Below are positions 8,310 to 15,916 of a stretch of DNA of 64,000 bases, one piece after another. The translations under genes and the position numbers were made by a program. The notes beneath the pieces are model-generated. The model was not told where the DNA came from. It did not search any database and was given only the letters and a program-made list of their open reading frames with translations. The stretch is from positions 4,216,001 through 4,280,000 of the forward strand of contig NZ_JBNDJK010000001.1 in NCBI RefSeq assembly GCF_050434925.1. Reading direction: 5' to 3'. Positions within the stretch are counted from its first letter, which is position 1; each line of letters opens with the position of its first letter. The DNA comes from Inquilinus ginsengisoli_B (GTDB taxonomy: Bacteria; Pseudomonadota; Alphaproteobacteria; DSM-16000; Inquilinaceae).

Positions 8310-10175
8310 CTATGCGATCCGGTTGTAGCGCAGATAGACCTCGTACCGGCTGTCCTCGTCATCGGCGACATACTCGCGGAACTCGCGATACGTCAGCGCG
8401 CTTTTGTCGAGCGGCGTCACCACCACTTCGAGGTCCTGCGGCGATTGGTGCTCGGTGATTCCACCCGTGGGCACATCGACATTGGTCAGCTCCGCGAACT
8501 CGATCACCGAGAAGCCAATCGCGTCATCCATGATCAAGTCTGCCGGAGCCCAGCGCGCAATGACCGCGATGATGGCAATGCCGATCACCGCGGCGATGGC
8601 GATCGCGACCGCCCCCTTGATGAAGCCGAGGGCCTTGATCGCCGCCCCCGCCCCGGCCGCAAGCGCCTCTTTCAACTTCTCCCAGGCCCGACTCAGATAG
8701 TCGACGAAGGCGTCCTGGAAATCGTTCAGCTGCTCGCGGAACGCCCGCTCGCTGTCAACCTCGAAGCCGACCACGCTCATCGCCATCCCGAGCGCAGGCT
8801 GGGACTGGATGAAGACCGGTTGATCGATGGTCCGGTTCTCGCCCGAATCAACATCGCCGAAGCGCTTGGTGAGCTTCTGCAGCGAGCCGGTCGACCCGTC
8901 CGCCAGCAGTTCCGCCGCCAGGAAGGTGAGCGCCACCTCGTCCGAGCCGAAGGATTGCGGCGACGTCTCCTCCCGGGCCCGCATCCGCTCCGCGACGATC
9001 TGGAACCGCGCCGTTGCCGGCGGCACGATGTTGATGAACTCGCTGTTGGACAGCACCGTCGGCCCGAAGATCGGAAACCCGGTGGTGTTCGGCATCGCCA
9101 GTTGCAGCTCATAGATCCCCGGCGGCAGGTCGTCGGGCACAACGAAGCTTGCCTGGTCCTTCACGCGGCAATCGCGGATGAGCACGGTTTGCCCGCCGAC
9201 CTCCTCGTTCAGTGGCGTGGTCAGGTCGCCGAAGACATGAGCATCCACTTCGGCAGAGCCGGCTCCGACCCGCGCCTTCAGCCGCACCTTCATGTCGATG
9301 TTCATGAAGTTGACGCCGCTCAGCATGACGCTGTCGCCGTTGGCGATGTCGGGCACCCGGGCGCAAACCGAATCGAGCAGTTCGTTGCCCGGGCAGTTGC
9401 CGGTCTGGACACTGCAATTCTGCCGGATGACTCCGTCAGAGCCGAGGATGAGCGTACAGCTCTGCTGGATTTCGCCCGGCAGCCGGTCGCCCAGTGGTAT
9501 CGGCGGCCGGTGCGTTGCGGTGCGCAAGTCGTTGACCCGGCAGATCTGAAGCTGCGCCTCGAAAAATTCGCCACCGGGATCGAAGAACCGATTGCGGCCC
9601 GGTCGCTCCTCGAGCGCGGTGACGTCCCCGAAGGCGGCCTCGGCGGCCCGCAGTGTGATCTCGCGGACCACCGCCGCGGTCAGCGTTGCCGTGTCCACGG
9701 GCTTGGCGGGATCGGCGAGGATCGAGGGATCGAGCCCGGCATCGCGCAGGTCCGCAGGCGTCGTCTCATAGCTGTCGACGGCGCAGGCCAGAACGCCCCG
9801 AACCGACGGCGACATAGCAGCGAAGACCGGAAACACCGCGGCTTCGAAATCGTTTGCCGCGCTTGCCCCGGCCAGATGCCGTCGTGCCGTCTGGAAGAAA
9901 GACGCGGCCAACGCGCTGGGGACGGAACTGCGGGACCGCAGCCGCTCAAGCTTGGTGGTGCGGCTCTGCTTCGGCTTGCAGCCAAGCCCGAGCGGGATGC
10001 AGGCACCCTCGGTCCGTGGTGGCGGGCAGTCACGCGGGCACTCGGAATCCGTCGGTGTCTTGTCCTCCGCGCAGCACGCGTGGACATGAACGTCACCCTT
10101 GCTCTTGATATGGATATCGACCCGACAATGCGCGGTGCCGTCAGGCTTCTTCGATCCGCGCGCACCTTGCGTCAT
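8310..10175 (-). CDS. Orphan protein with IPT/TIG-like segment and hydrophobic C-terminal helix
   Basis: A 621-residue protein of unknown function. The N-terminal 70 residues are Cys-rich and charged (HACCAEDK, CPRDCPPPR). The middle holds QNCSVQTGNCPG, then GDSVMLSGVNFMNIDMKVRL and DDLPPGIYELQLAMPNTTG, which together resemble an IPT/TIG Ig-like fold, followed by EETSPQSFGSDEVAL. Near residues 510-545 lies a strongly hydrophobic Ala/Ile/Gly stretch (GAVAIAIAAVIGIAIIAVIA), one possible membrane helix. There is no signal peptide. The ATG at 10175 is chosen over 10196 because AGGAGG lies 5 bases upstream of it. It stands alone between the padR operon and decayed genes, after an AT-rich upstream region. 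Confidence 0.65.
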   Translation of the reverse strand: MTQGARGSKKPDGTAHCRVDIHIKSKGDVHVHACCAEDKTPTDSECPRDCPPPRTEGACIPLGLGCKPKQSRTTKLERLRSRSSVPSALAASFFQTARRHLAGASAANDFEAAVFPVFAAMSPSVRGVLACAVDSYETTPADLRDAGLDPSILADPAKPVDTATLTAAVVREITLRAAEAAFGDVTALEERPGRNRFFDPGGEFFEAQLQICRVNDLRTATHRPPIPLGDRLPGEIQQSCTLILGSDGVIRQNCSVQTGNCPGNELLDSVCARVPDIANGDSVMLSGVNFMNIDMKVRLKARVGAGSAEVDAHVFGDLTTPLNEEVGGQTVLIRDCRVKDQASFVVPDDLPPGIYELQLAMPNTTGFPIFGPTVLSNSEFINIVPPATARFQIVAERMRAREETSPQSFGSDEVALTFLAAELLADGSTGSLQKLTKRFGDVDSGENRTIDQPVFIQSQPALGMAMSVVGFEVDSERAFREQLNDFQDAFVDYLSRAWEKLKEALAAGAGAAIKALGFIKGAVAIAIAAVIGIAIIAVIARWAPADLIMDDAIGFSVIEFAELTNVDVPTGGITEHQSPQDLEVVVTPLDKSALTYREFREYVADDEDSRYEVYLRYNRIA

Positions 10176-10339
10176 GTCAGCCTCCTGAGCAGTCATCGGA
10201 CGTGCGACGGACTTGTCGGAGGACTGGCTCCTGAGACTTGCGTCTGCTTGCTCCAGCGCCGCCCTGAGGGCGATGCGCGATCTATTTTTTCGAAAGCCGT
10301 CTAAAAATTAAAATTAATGATCTAGTAATCGAATGAAAA

Positions 10340-10345
10340 TGTCAA
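10340..10345 (-). promoter_or_regulatory. Candidate -35 for the orphan gene, in AT-rich patch
   Basis: A perfect TTGACA on the minus strand lies inside an AT-rich patch at about 10286-10355, upstream of the orphan gene. GATCAT 17 bases downstream is a weak -10. The base composition is unlike the surrounding DNA. Confidence 0.4.
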
Positions 10346-10446
10346 TCTACTAAAGATTGCATCGGGAGCAGAGGGATGCCCAGTGCATGCAGGAGATGAT
10401 CTGCCCGAGGCATGAGTGTCTTCGGCGTGCCACAGGCCACGCCGGG

Positions 10447-10866
10447 CTAATCCCTCCAGCGCAGCGCATGGATGAGCGCCGCCAAGGCCGGCGGGGTGTG
10501 CCGCCGGCTGGGGTAATGGAAATAGAAGCCAGGGAAGGGCGGGCACCAATCTCCAAGCACCCACACCAGTCGACCGGAGGCGACGAGGTCCGCGACCTGA
10601 TAATCGAACAGGATCGCGATCCCGAGCCCCTTCAGGGCGGCATCGAGCGAGAGGTCCGAGTCGTTCGAGATGAAGCTGCCTCGCACTCTGACCGACAATT
10701 CCCGGCCGTCGCGCTCGAACTCCCAGGCATAGAGCCCTCCGGCATGGCCGCTACGGTAATTGATGCAGGTATGGGCCGCCAGATCATGCGGGGTTTCCGG
10801 CCTCGGGCGCTGGGCGAAATAGGAGGGTGATCCGACCACCGCCATGCTGATCTCGGGCGAGATGCG
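10447..10866 (-). pseudogene. LysR-type regulator, C-terminal half only
   Basis: The minus strand encodes the second half of a LysR effector-binding domain. It reads ISMAVVGSPSYFAQRPRPET and DLAAHTCINYR, then the usual SNDSDLSLDAALKGLGIAIL, and ends in ALIHALRWRD before TAG at 10447-10449. No helix-turn-helix or first half of the effector domain precedes it. Homology stops near 10866, exactly where the unrelated end of a molybdopterin oxidoreductase begins on the other strand. The gene was therefore cut by a deletion or recombination. Confidence 0.8.
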
Positions 10867-10966
10867 GGGTGAGCCCGGCCTGCCGCCGCTGGCGCCCGCC
10901 TTCGCCAATGCCGTCGCACAGCTCGCCGGCAAACCGCTGCGCCAGCTGCCCTTCAACCTCGCCTGA
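10862..10966 (+). pseudogene. Molybdopterin oxidoreductase (IorB/XdhA type), last 30 residues
   Basis: The + strand reads GEPGLPPLAPAFANAVAQLA and then GKPLRQLPFNLA before TGA at 10964-10966. This is the characteristic C-terminal end of the large subunit of xanthine dehydrogenase/isoquinoline oxidoreductase-family enzymes. Nothing upstream belongs to that gene: the LysR remnant on the opposite strand begins immediately. It is a fragment left after a rearrangement. Confidence 0.7.
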
Positions 10967-11027
10967 GACGCCGCGACGGCAAGCCGGCTTGGATGCGCGA
11001 CGCGCCCGACCCATGAGAGGAATTCGA

Positions 11028-11085
11028 GTGAGTAAAGTCTGGTTCATCACCGGTGCCGGCAGCGGCATCGGTGCTGCGACGGCAC
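11028..11085 (+). pseudogene. Short-chain dehydrogenase, N-terminal 19 codons
   Basis: A GTG at 11028 with GAGAGGAATTC just upstream starts SKVWFITGAGSGIGAATA, the beta strand and glycine-rich NAD(P)-binding motif (TGxxxGIG) that opens an SDR enzyme. Homology ends after about 19 codons, where an Mrr-like sequence takes over in a different frame; the SDR frame itself stops at 11114. Only the start of the gene remains. Confidence 0.7.
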
Positions 11086-11233
11086 GGGCGTCCAGCATCT
11101 CGCGCAGCGCGTGACCCTGATCGACGGCCAGCGCCTCGCCGACCTGATGATCGAATACAATGTCGGCGTTCGCACCAGCCGGGCGATCGAGTTCAAGCGG
11201 CTGGACGAGGACTTCTTCGCCGAGGACGAGTGA
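11086..11233 (+). pseudogene. Mrr-type restriction endonuclease, C-terminal remnant
   Basis: The frame ending at TGA 11231-11233 reads VTLIDGQRLADLMIEYNVGV followed by EFKRLDEDFFAEDE. This matches the C-terminal end of Mrr-family restriction endonucleases (LIDG...LMIE.NVGV...). The catalytic part is missing and the SDR remnant abuts it, so this is a relic of a defence gene. It lies next to a toxin-antitoxin pair. Confidence 0.65.
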
Positions 11234-11256
11234 TGCCGACGGCCTTTGAGGTCGCC

Positions 11257-11826
11257 TCAGCTCTGTTGCTCATAAAGGAGCACGCGGTTTGCTGGAAGAA
11301 GCTGGTCGAAGCAGTCGAAATCCCGGATGTTGCGCGTCAGAATCGTCCATCCGCGTTCGAGCGCCTGAAAGTAGAGGCTCGCATCGTTCAGCAGGAGCGG
11401 CCGTTCGCTTCGCTCGACGCCGAGAAGGCGCGATACCAGGCCGGCAAGCATCCCGGCTTCACCCGTCGCGGTCTCCGAGGGTGCCGAGAGGCGATGGGGC
11501 GGAATGTCGTCGATCGTGCGTCGTATCTCGCGCAACACTGCCTTTGTGCCGGAATGCGCTGGATCGAGGCGTCCGAACAGATGCGTTATCTCCGCGAGGC
11601 AGACGGTCGAGTGATTGACGACCCGCGCTTCCAGCAGCTCATCGACGCTCGCCGGCGTGCGGCCCTGTAAAACATCGATGTAAACGCAGGTGTCGAGCAG
11701 CAATTCCGCGCCCGCCGAGGCTGGTGCCTCGACCATCGGCAAGGCGTCGATCGAGCGGCGCCGGATCGCATTCGCTGTGCGCTGCGGCTTGATCCGCCGC
11801 AGGGAGCGCGCGAGATCAAAGCTCAA
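11257..11826 (-). CDS. PIN-domain (VapC-like) toxin
   Basis: Predicted ribonuclease toxin of a type II toxin-antitoxin pair, 189 residues if started at the TTG at 11826, which overlaps the end of the antitoxin gene. An ATG at 11736 would give 159 residues and still keep the whole PIN fold. The first catalytic Asp is in LLLDTCVYIDVLQG, a conserved Glu follows in CLAEITHLFG, and the C-terminal motif is NDASLYFQALERGWTILTRN with Asp just after (IRDFD). The roughly 30 residues before the domain are basic and unlike short VapC proteins. The overlap with the upstream antitoxin gene implies translational coupling. Confidence 0.82.
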   Translation of the reverse strand: MSFDLARSLRRIKPQRTANAIRRRSIDALPMVEAPASAGAELLLDTCVYIDVLQGRTPASVDELLEARVVNHSTVCLAEITHLFGRLDPAHSGTKAVLREIRRTIDDIPPHRLSAPSETATGEAGMLAGLVSRLLGVERSERPLLLNDASLYFQALERGWTILTRNIRDFDCFDQLLPANRVLLYEQQS

Positions 11827-12106
11827 GGTCGATGTCTTGCGCGATCCGGCCCTTGCGCCGGACGAGCTTCGTGCCGAAGTCGTCTTCGAGCGCGACCTTC
11901 GCCAAAGCGTATTCGAGCAACTCGGTGTCGGAGGAGATCCCCGACTTCTTCTTCGCGGCCGCAACCAGCTCGCGGCGAATGCGCCCGCCGATTCGGCTGT
12001 TCTCGCCGCCGAGCAACCCGAGCTGGCGCGCTGTGTCCATGACGGCACGGCGCCGGAGGTTCGGTTGAACCGGCATATCGGGCATGTCTGAAGTCGGCTT
12101 CAACAT
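11816..12106 (-). CDS. Antitoxin partner of the PIN toxin
   Basis: A 96-residue basic protein encoded directly upstream of the PIN toxin and overlapping its start. The central part (RIGGRIRRELVAAAKKKSGISSDTELLEYALAKVAL) looks like a small helical DNA-binding and dimerisation module: 'SDTELLEYALAKVAL' resembles a ribbon-helix-helix helix pair. The acidic C-terminus (DDFGTKL ... DIDLEL) would bind the toxin. Assignment rests on gene order, overlap and size. An inverted repeat 15 bases upstream of the ATG is its likely operator. Confidence 0.72.
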   Translation of the reverse strand: MLKPTSDMPDMPVQPNLRRRAVMDTARQLGLLGGENSRIGGRIRRELVAAAKKKSGISSDTELLEYALAKVALEDDFGTKLVRRKGRIAQDIDLEL

Positions 12107-12120
12107 GGCAAGGCTCCTTG

Positions 12121-12146
12121 TTGGACAGAATAAAGGTTCTGACCAA
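12121..12146. promoter_or_regulatory. Inverted-repeat operator of the toxin-antitoxin pair
   Basis: TTGGACAGAA at 12121-12130 and TTCTGACCAA at 12137-12146 are complementary at 9 of 10 positions, with a 6-bp spacer. The repeat lies 15 bases upstream of the antitoxin ATG (read leftwards), where autoregulatory antitoxins normally bind. Confidence 0.65.
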
Positions 12147-12280
12147 CAGGCTCAACATCCTTTGCAACAATGATCAGGGCAGAAGGCGGCCGTCCGCCGC
12201 CCGGACCCCGGAAGCCGGACAGCAGCTGAGCGTCGTTTTGAGAGCCAGCGCCGCCCTCGGATTGCCCCGCCCGGGATCGT

Positions 12281-13548
12281 CAGGGCTACGAATCCAAGTT
12301 ACCGGTCTGGCATGGAGAGTAGCGAGCTGAGGTATTCAGGGGACCAGGCGGCGATTTTGCGGCGGAGTTTGAGAGATTTTTTATCGTGGGCGTTGCGTAG
12401 GAGGTTGAGAGCGAAGTGTCGGACGACGGCCATGTTCTGGGCACCGTGTCCCTTGCGGAGCCTGGACTGGTCTTCGCGGAAGGTGACGTCGAGGACCCAG
12501 TGCAGGCGGTTCTCGATGGCCCAGTGTCCGCGCACGGCCTCGGCGGCCTGGGTGGCGGAGAGGCTGGCGGAGGAGATGAAGTATCGGGTGTCCTGGCGGC
12601 AGCGGTCGGCCAGTTCGACCTTGGCGTGGACGCGGAGGATGCAGGCGACGCCGGGCAGGCGGAGCTCGCCGGGGAAGCGGCGTTCGCCGGAGAGCCAGTC
12701 GACCTCGCGGAGCACATCGACGCGGCGGTGCTCGATGCGGCCATGGGCTTTGTCGAGATCGATGTCGGTATCGAGGCTGTGAGGTTCGGCAGCGGCGAAG
12801 CCGGCTTCGATCTCGGCCCTGAGGGTCGGCTGGTTGGCTTTGACCGCCAGCAGATAGTCGGCGCCGACCTTTCGGATGGCCGTGGCGATGTCGGCATTGG
12901 TGGCGATGGCGTCGATCGAGACCAGGGCGCCTTTCAGCCCGTCCTCGGCGCCGAGCCGTTCGAGCAGGACGGGGATCGCGGCCAGCTCGTTGGCCTTGTC
13001 GGGCACGGCCTCCTGGCCGAGCACCAGCCGGCGGGTGGTGGCGAAGGCCGAGACCAGATGCAGCGGCCCGGCGCCCGCCGCCCGGTCATGGCTGCGGCGC
13101 GAGGTCTTGCCGTCGATGGCGACCAACTCCGGCCGTTCCGGCCAGGTCTCGCGCACCCAGTCGCTGAAAGCGGCCGAGAACAGCGCCGGGTTGATCCGGT
13201 TCATCAGGATCGTCAGCCAGCGCTCGCCCGGCACCCCGTGCTCATACGGCAGATAGCGCCGCAGAAACGGCAGATGAGCCTCGCCCCACGACGCGATCCC
13301 CTCATAGTCGTCGCAGTCCGCCAGCGTCCCGCACACCACCAGCAGCAGGATCTCCGGCAACGGATGCAGAATCCGACGCACGTCCCGCGGATCCTCGATC
13401 GTCGAAAAATGCTCCAACAACGCCCGCAGCCGCGACTTCGGCCACGCACTCCCCTGCTCTTCGCTCATCTCGGCGGCTCCGAATCATCCGCCTCCAGCGA
13501 TTCACCCTTTCTCCCCCCTGTCACCTGTAACTTGAGTTCGCTGCCCTG
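12281..13548 (-). mobile_element. Complete ISAs1-family insertion sequence
   Basis: A 1268-bp insertion sequence. The ends are imperfect inverted repeats beginning CAGGGC: the left end reads CAGGGCTACGAATCCAAGTT and the right end, on the opposite strand, CAGGGCAGCGAACTCAAGTT, with 21 of 26 positions matching. A perfect 9-bp target duplication CGGGATCGT flanks it at 12272-12280 and 13549-13557. It holds one intact transposase gene. The clean duplication points to a recent insertion. It landed just upstream of the promoter of the cobalamin riboswitch. Confidence 0.95.
12299..13468 (-). CDS. ISAs1-family DDE transposase
   Basis: Transposase of 389 residues, full length for the family. The N-terminus carries the DDE-associated region (LLEHFSTIEDPRDVRRILHP), and the catalytic core shows VAIDGKTSRRS (first Asp), SIDAIATNADIATAI with DYLLAVKANQP (second Asp region), and HWAIENRLHWVLDVTFREDQ (Glu in the typical W-x-IEN context). 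No frameshift is present, so the element may be active. The stop is 18 bases inside the left inverted repeat end. Confidence 0.95.
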   Translation of the reverse strand: MSEEQGSAWPKSRLRALLEHFSTIEDPRDVRRILHPLPEILLLVVCGTLADCDDYEGIASWGEAHLPFLRRYLPYEHGVPGERWLTILMNRINPALFSAAFSDWVRETWPERPELVAIDGKTSRRSHDRAAGAGPLHLVSAFATTRRLVLGQEAVPDKANELAAIPVLLERLGAEDGLKGALVSIDAIATNADIATAIRKVGADYLLAVKANQPTLRAEIEAGFAAAEPHSLDTDIDLDKAHGRIEHRRVDVLREVDWLSGERRFPGELRLPGVACILRVHAKVELADRCRQDTRYFISSASLSATQAAEAVRGHWAIENRLHWVLDVTFREDQSRLRKGHGAQNMAVVRHFALNLLRNAHDKKSLKLRRKIAAWSPEYLSSLLSMPDR

Positions 13549-13565
13549 CGGGATCGTCGCCTCGA

Positions 13566-13594
13566 TTGACCAGCTTCCGGCCGCGCTGATACAC
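13566..13594 (+). promoter_or_regulatory. Promoter of the btu riboswitch transcript
   Basis: TTGACC at 13566-13571 and ATACAC at 13589-13594 are separated by 17 bases, placing the transcript start near 13601, at the edge of the riboswitch. The ISAs1 end is only 17 bp upstream of the -35, so the insertion spared the core promoter but removed anything further upstream. Confidence 0.55.
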
Positions 13595-13603
13595 ATCGGC
13601 GCG

Positions 13604-13801
13604 ACGGTTCCCGCATGGGATCAAAAGGGAACACGGTGGCGCCCCCCGATCTAAGGTGAGGGGGCGGAATCCGTGGCTGCCCCCGCAACTGTCAGCGGAT
13701 CGCCGAGCGCCCTCGTGGCCCCTCAAGGGCCATGCCACTGCCCGCGGCGCGGGTGGGAAGGCAGGCGCGAAGCCATGATCCGCGAGCCAGGAGACCTGCC
13801 G
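13604..13801 (+). ncRNA. Cobalamin (AdoCbl) riboswitch
   Basis: The leader shows the ordered elements of a B12 riboswitch: GGTTCCC and GGGAAC forming the first stem near 13606-13630, CCCCGCAACTG at about 13681-13691, GCCACTGC near 13733, GGGAAGGCAGGCG near 13754, and the B12 box AGCCAGGAGACCTGCC at 13785-13800. Downstream, a 7-bp hairpin (CCCGGGC 13820-13826 with GCCCGGG 13833-13839) ends one base before the ribosome-binding site of the transporter gene and could be the expression platform. Binding of adenosylcobalamin is expected to reduce btu expression. Confidence 0.92.
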
Positions 13802-13850
13802 TCGCAGCGCAATCCATTTCCCGGGCGGGGTGGCCCGGGCAGGAGGCTTC

Positions 13851-14885
13851 GTGGCGGCATTCCGGTCCTTCCCTTCGCATGTCCTGGCCCTGGCCGGGCT
13901 GGCGCTTCTGACCCTGTCGCCGGCGGCCTGGGCCGACCCGACGCAGTACCCGCTGACGATCCGCAACTGCGGCGTCGACGTCACCTTCGACCACGCCCCG
14001 CGCCGCGCCGTGGCGATCGGCCAGAGCAGCACCGAGATCCTGCTGTCGCTCGGCCTGGCCGACCGCATCGTCGGCACCGCGGTCTGGTTCGGCCCGGTTC
14101 TGCCGGCCTATGAGGCGGCGAACGCCAGGATCCCGCGCCTGGCCGACAACGACCCCAGCTTCGAATCCGTGGTCGGAAAGGAGCCGGAGCTGGTGACGGC
14201 CCAGTTCGAGTGGCATGTCGGGCCGCAGGGGTCGGTCGGCACTCGCGAGCAGTTCGCCGGCCTCGGCATCCCGACCTACATCTCGCCGGCCGATTGCGTC
14301 GGGAAGGACAATTCCGGCGGCGGCGACGGCGTGCGCAAGCAGCTGTTCACCATGGACCTCGTCTATCAGGAGATCCGCGACCTGGCGCGGATCTTCGACG
14401 TCGCCGATCGCGGCGAGGCGCTGGTCGCCGACCTGCGGCAGCGCGGGGCCGCGGCGATCGCCTCGGTGGCGGGCGCCCGGCTCGACAACGTGCCGATGGT
14501 GTTCTGGTTCTCCAGCAAGGAGGTCGCCGGCGAGGCCTTCGTCGCCGGCAAGAACGGCGTGCCGGCCTGGATCCTGCAGCAGCTGGGCGCCCGCAACGTC
14601 ATCACCACGGAGGAGGAGTGGCCGCTGGTGAGCTGGGAGCGCATCGCCGCCGCCAACCCCGCGATCATCGTGATGGCGGAGATGAGCCGCCGCCGCTACG
14701 CCGCCGATGACACCTCGGTGAAGTTGGCCTTCCTCGCCACCGACCCGGTGACCAGCCGGCTGGAGGCGGTCAAGGACAAGCGCATCGTGGTGATGGATGT
14801 GCAGGCGATGCAGCCCTCGATCCGCGCCGTCGACGGCATCGAGGCGGTGGCCCGCGGCATCAAGAGCTTCGGGCTCGGGGGATGA
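13851..14885 (+). CDS. btuF: Corrinoid ABC transporter periplasmic binding protein
   Basis: Periplasmic binding protein that delivers vitamin B12 or another corrinoid to the permease. The GTG at 13851 is chosen over the GTG at 13830 because AGGAGG lies 4 bases before it; it gives a signal peptide (VLALAGLALLTLSPAAWA) cleaved near residue 25 of 344. The mature protein has the TroA/BtuF fold: RRAVAIGQSSTEILLSLGL near the start, a long central helix, and VSWERIAAANPAIIVMAEM late on. The riboswitch upstream and the permease and ATPase downstream fix the pathway; the sequence alone would also permit a siderophore-type substrate. Confidence 0.88.
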   Translation: MAAFRSFPSHVLALAGLALLTLSPAAWADPTQYPLTIRNCGVDVTFDHAPRRAVAIGQSSTEILLSLGLADRIVGTAVWFGPVLPAYEAANARIPRLADNDPSFESVVGKEPELVTAQFEWHVGPQGSVGTREQFAGLGIPTYISPADCVGKDNSGGGDGVRKQLFTMDLVYQEIRDLARIFDVADRGEALVADLRQRGAAAIASVAGARLDNVPMVFWFSSKEVAGEAFVAGKNGVPAWILQQLGARNVITTEEEWPLVSWERIAAANPAIIVMAEMSRRRYAADDTSVKLAFLATDPVTSRLEAVKDKRIVVMDVQAMQPSIRAVDGIEAVARGIKSFGLGG

Positions 14886-15916
14886 GGCCGCTCCTCGGCG
14901 ACGGCTGGGGCGTTCGCGCCCTGCTGGCGGTGCTGTCCCTGGCGGCGCTGGTCGCGGCCATCGCCCTGGCCGTGTCGATCGGCGAGATGGCGATCCCCCT
15001 GGCCACCACGGTCCAGGCGCTGGCCAACCGGCTGTTCGGCGCCGGCTTCGCGCTCAGCCCGATCCAGGAAGGCGTGATCTGGGACTACCGGCTCAGCCGC
15101 GCCCTGGTCGCGGCCTGCTGCGGCGCCGCGTTGGCCCTGTCCGGCGCCATCCTGCAGGCGCTGCTGCGCAACCCGCTGGCCGAGCCCTATGTCCTCGGCA
15201 TCTCCGCCGGGGCCTCGACCGGCGCGGTGGCGGTGATGATCGCGGGCTTCGGCGGCGGCGCCGTCTCGCTGTCCGGCGGCGCCTTCATTGGCGCCGTCCT
15301 GGCCTTTGCCGTGGTGTCGCTGCTGGCGGCCGGGGTCGGCGGCGGCATCGACCGGGTCATCCTGGCCGGCGTCGCCGGGTCGCAGCTGTTCAACGCCCTG
15401 ACCTCGACCATCGTCACCACCTCGGCCAATGCCGAGCAGGCGCGCGGCGTGATGTTCTGGCTGCTCGGCAGCCTCGGCGGGGTGCGCTGGCCGGACGTGC
15501 AGGTGGCGGTGCCGGTCGCGGCGGCCGGCTTCGTCCTGTGCATCCTGCACGCCCGCGCGCTCGACGCCTTCACCTTCGGGGCCGACGCCGCGGCCTCGCT
15601 CGGCATCGCCGTCACCCGGGTGCGGGTGGTGCTGTTCGCGGCGACCGCGGCGATGACGGCGACCATGGTCAGCATCGTCGGATCGGTCGGCTTCGTCGGC
15701 CTGGTCATCCCCCACGCCGCGCGCTTCCTGGTCGGGCCCGGCCATGCAAGGCTGCTGCCGGCCACGGCGATGATCGGGGCGATCTTCATGGTGCTGGCCG
15801 ACATCGTTTCGCGCATCATCATCCCGCAGCAGATCCTGCCGATCGGCGTGGTCACCGCCCTGTTCGGCGCGCCGGCCTTCGCCGTGCTGCTGTACCGGGC
15901 GAGGCGGGCGGCATGA
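14882..15916 (+). CDS. btuC: Corrinoid ABC transporter permease, FecCD family
   Basis: Inner-membrane permease of 344 residues with about ten hydrophobic helices. Family signatures include RLSRALVAACCGAALALSGA, LRNPLAEPYVLGISAGASTG (the conserved NPLA-P-LG-S-GA stretch) and GSVGFVGLVIPHAAR with the cytoplasmic EAA-like loop. The ATG overlaps the end of btuF by 4 bases and its stop overlaps the ATPase start, so the three genes form a translationally coupled operon under the B12 riboswitch. Confidence 0.93.
   Translation: MRPLLGDGWGVRALLAVLSLAALVAAIALAVSIGEMAIPLATTVQALANRLFGAGFALSPIQEGVIWDYRLSRALVAACCGAALALSGAILQALLRNPLAEPYVLGISAGASTGAVAVMIAGFGGGAVSLSGGAFIGAVLAFAVVSLLAAGVGGGIDRVILAGVAGSQLFNALTSTIVTTSANAEQARGVMFWLLGSLGGVRWPDVQVAVPVAAAGFVLCILHARALDAFTFGADAAASLGIAVTRVRVVLFAATAAMTATMVSIVGSVGFVGLVIPHAARFLVGPGHARLLPATAMIGAIFMVLADIVSRIIIPQQILPIGVVTALFGAPAFAVLLYRARRAA

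Noticed and set aside
8274..10304. A 676-codon + strand frame covering the orphan gene
   Set aside because: It is rich in Arg, Asp and His as typical shadow frames are. The minus-strand frame has a good ribosome-binding site and Ig-like protein patterns.
10350..10446. A coded end reading GTPKTLMPRADHLLHALGIP on the minus strand as another gene remnant
   Set aside because: The frame is sensible for about 30 residues but no family was recognised, so it is not listed as a feature.
12416..13654. A 412-codon + strand frame across the insertion sequence
   Set aside because: It is the complement of the transposase and has no family features.
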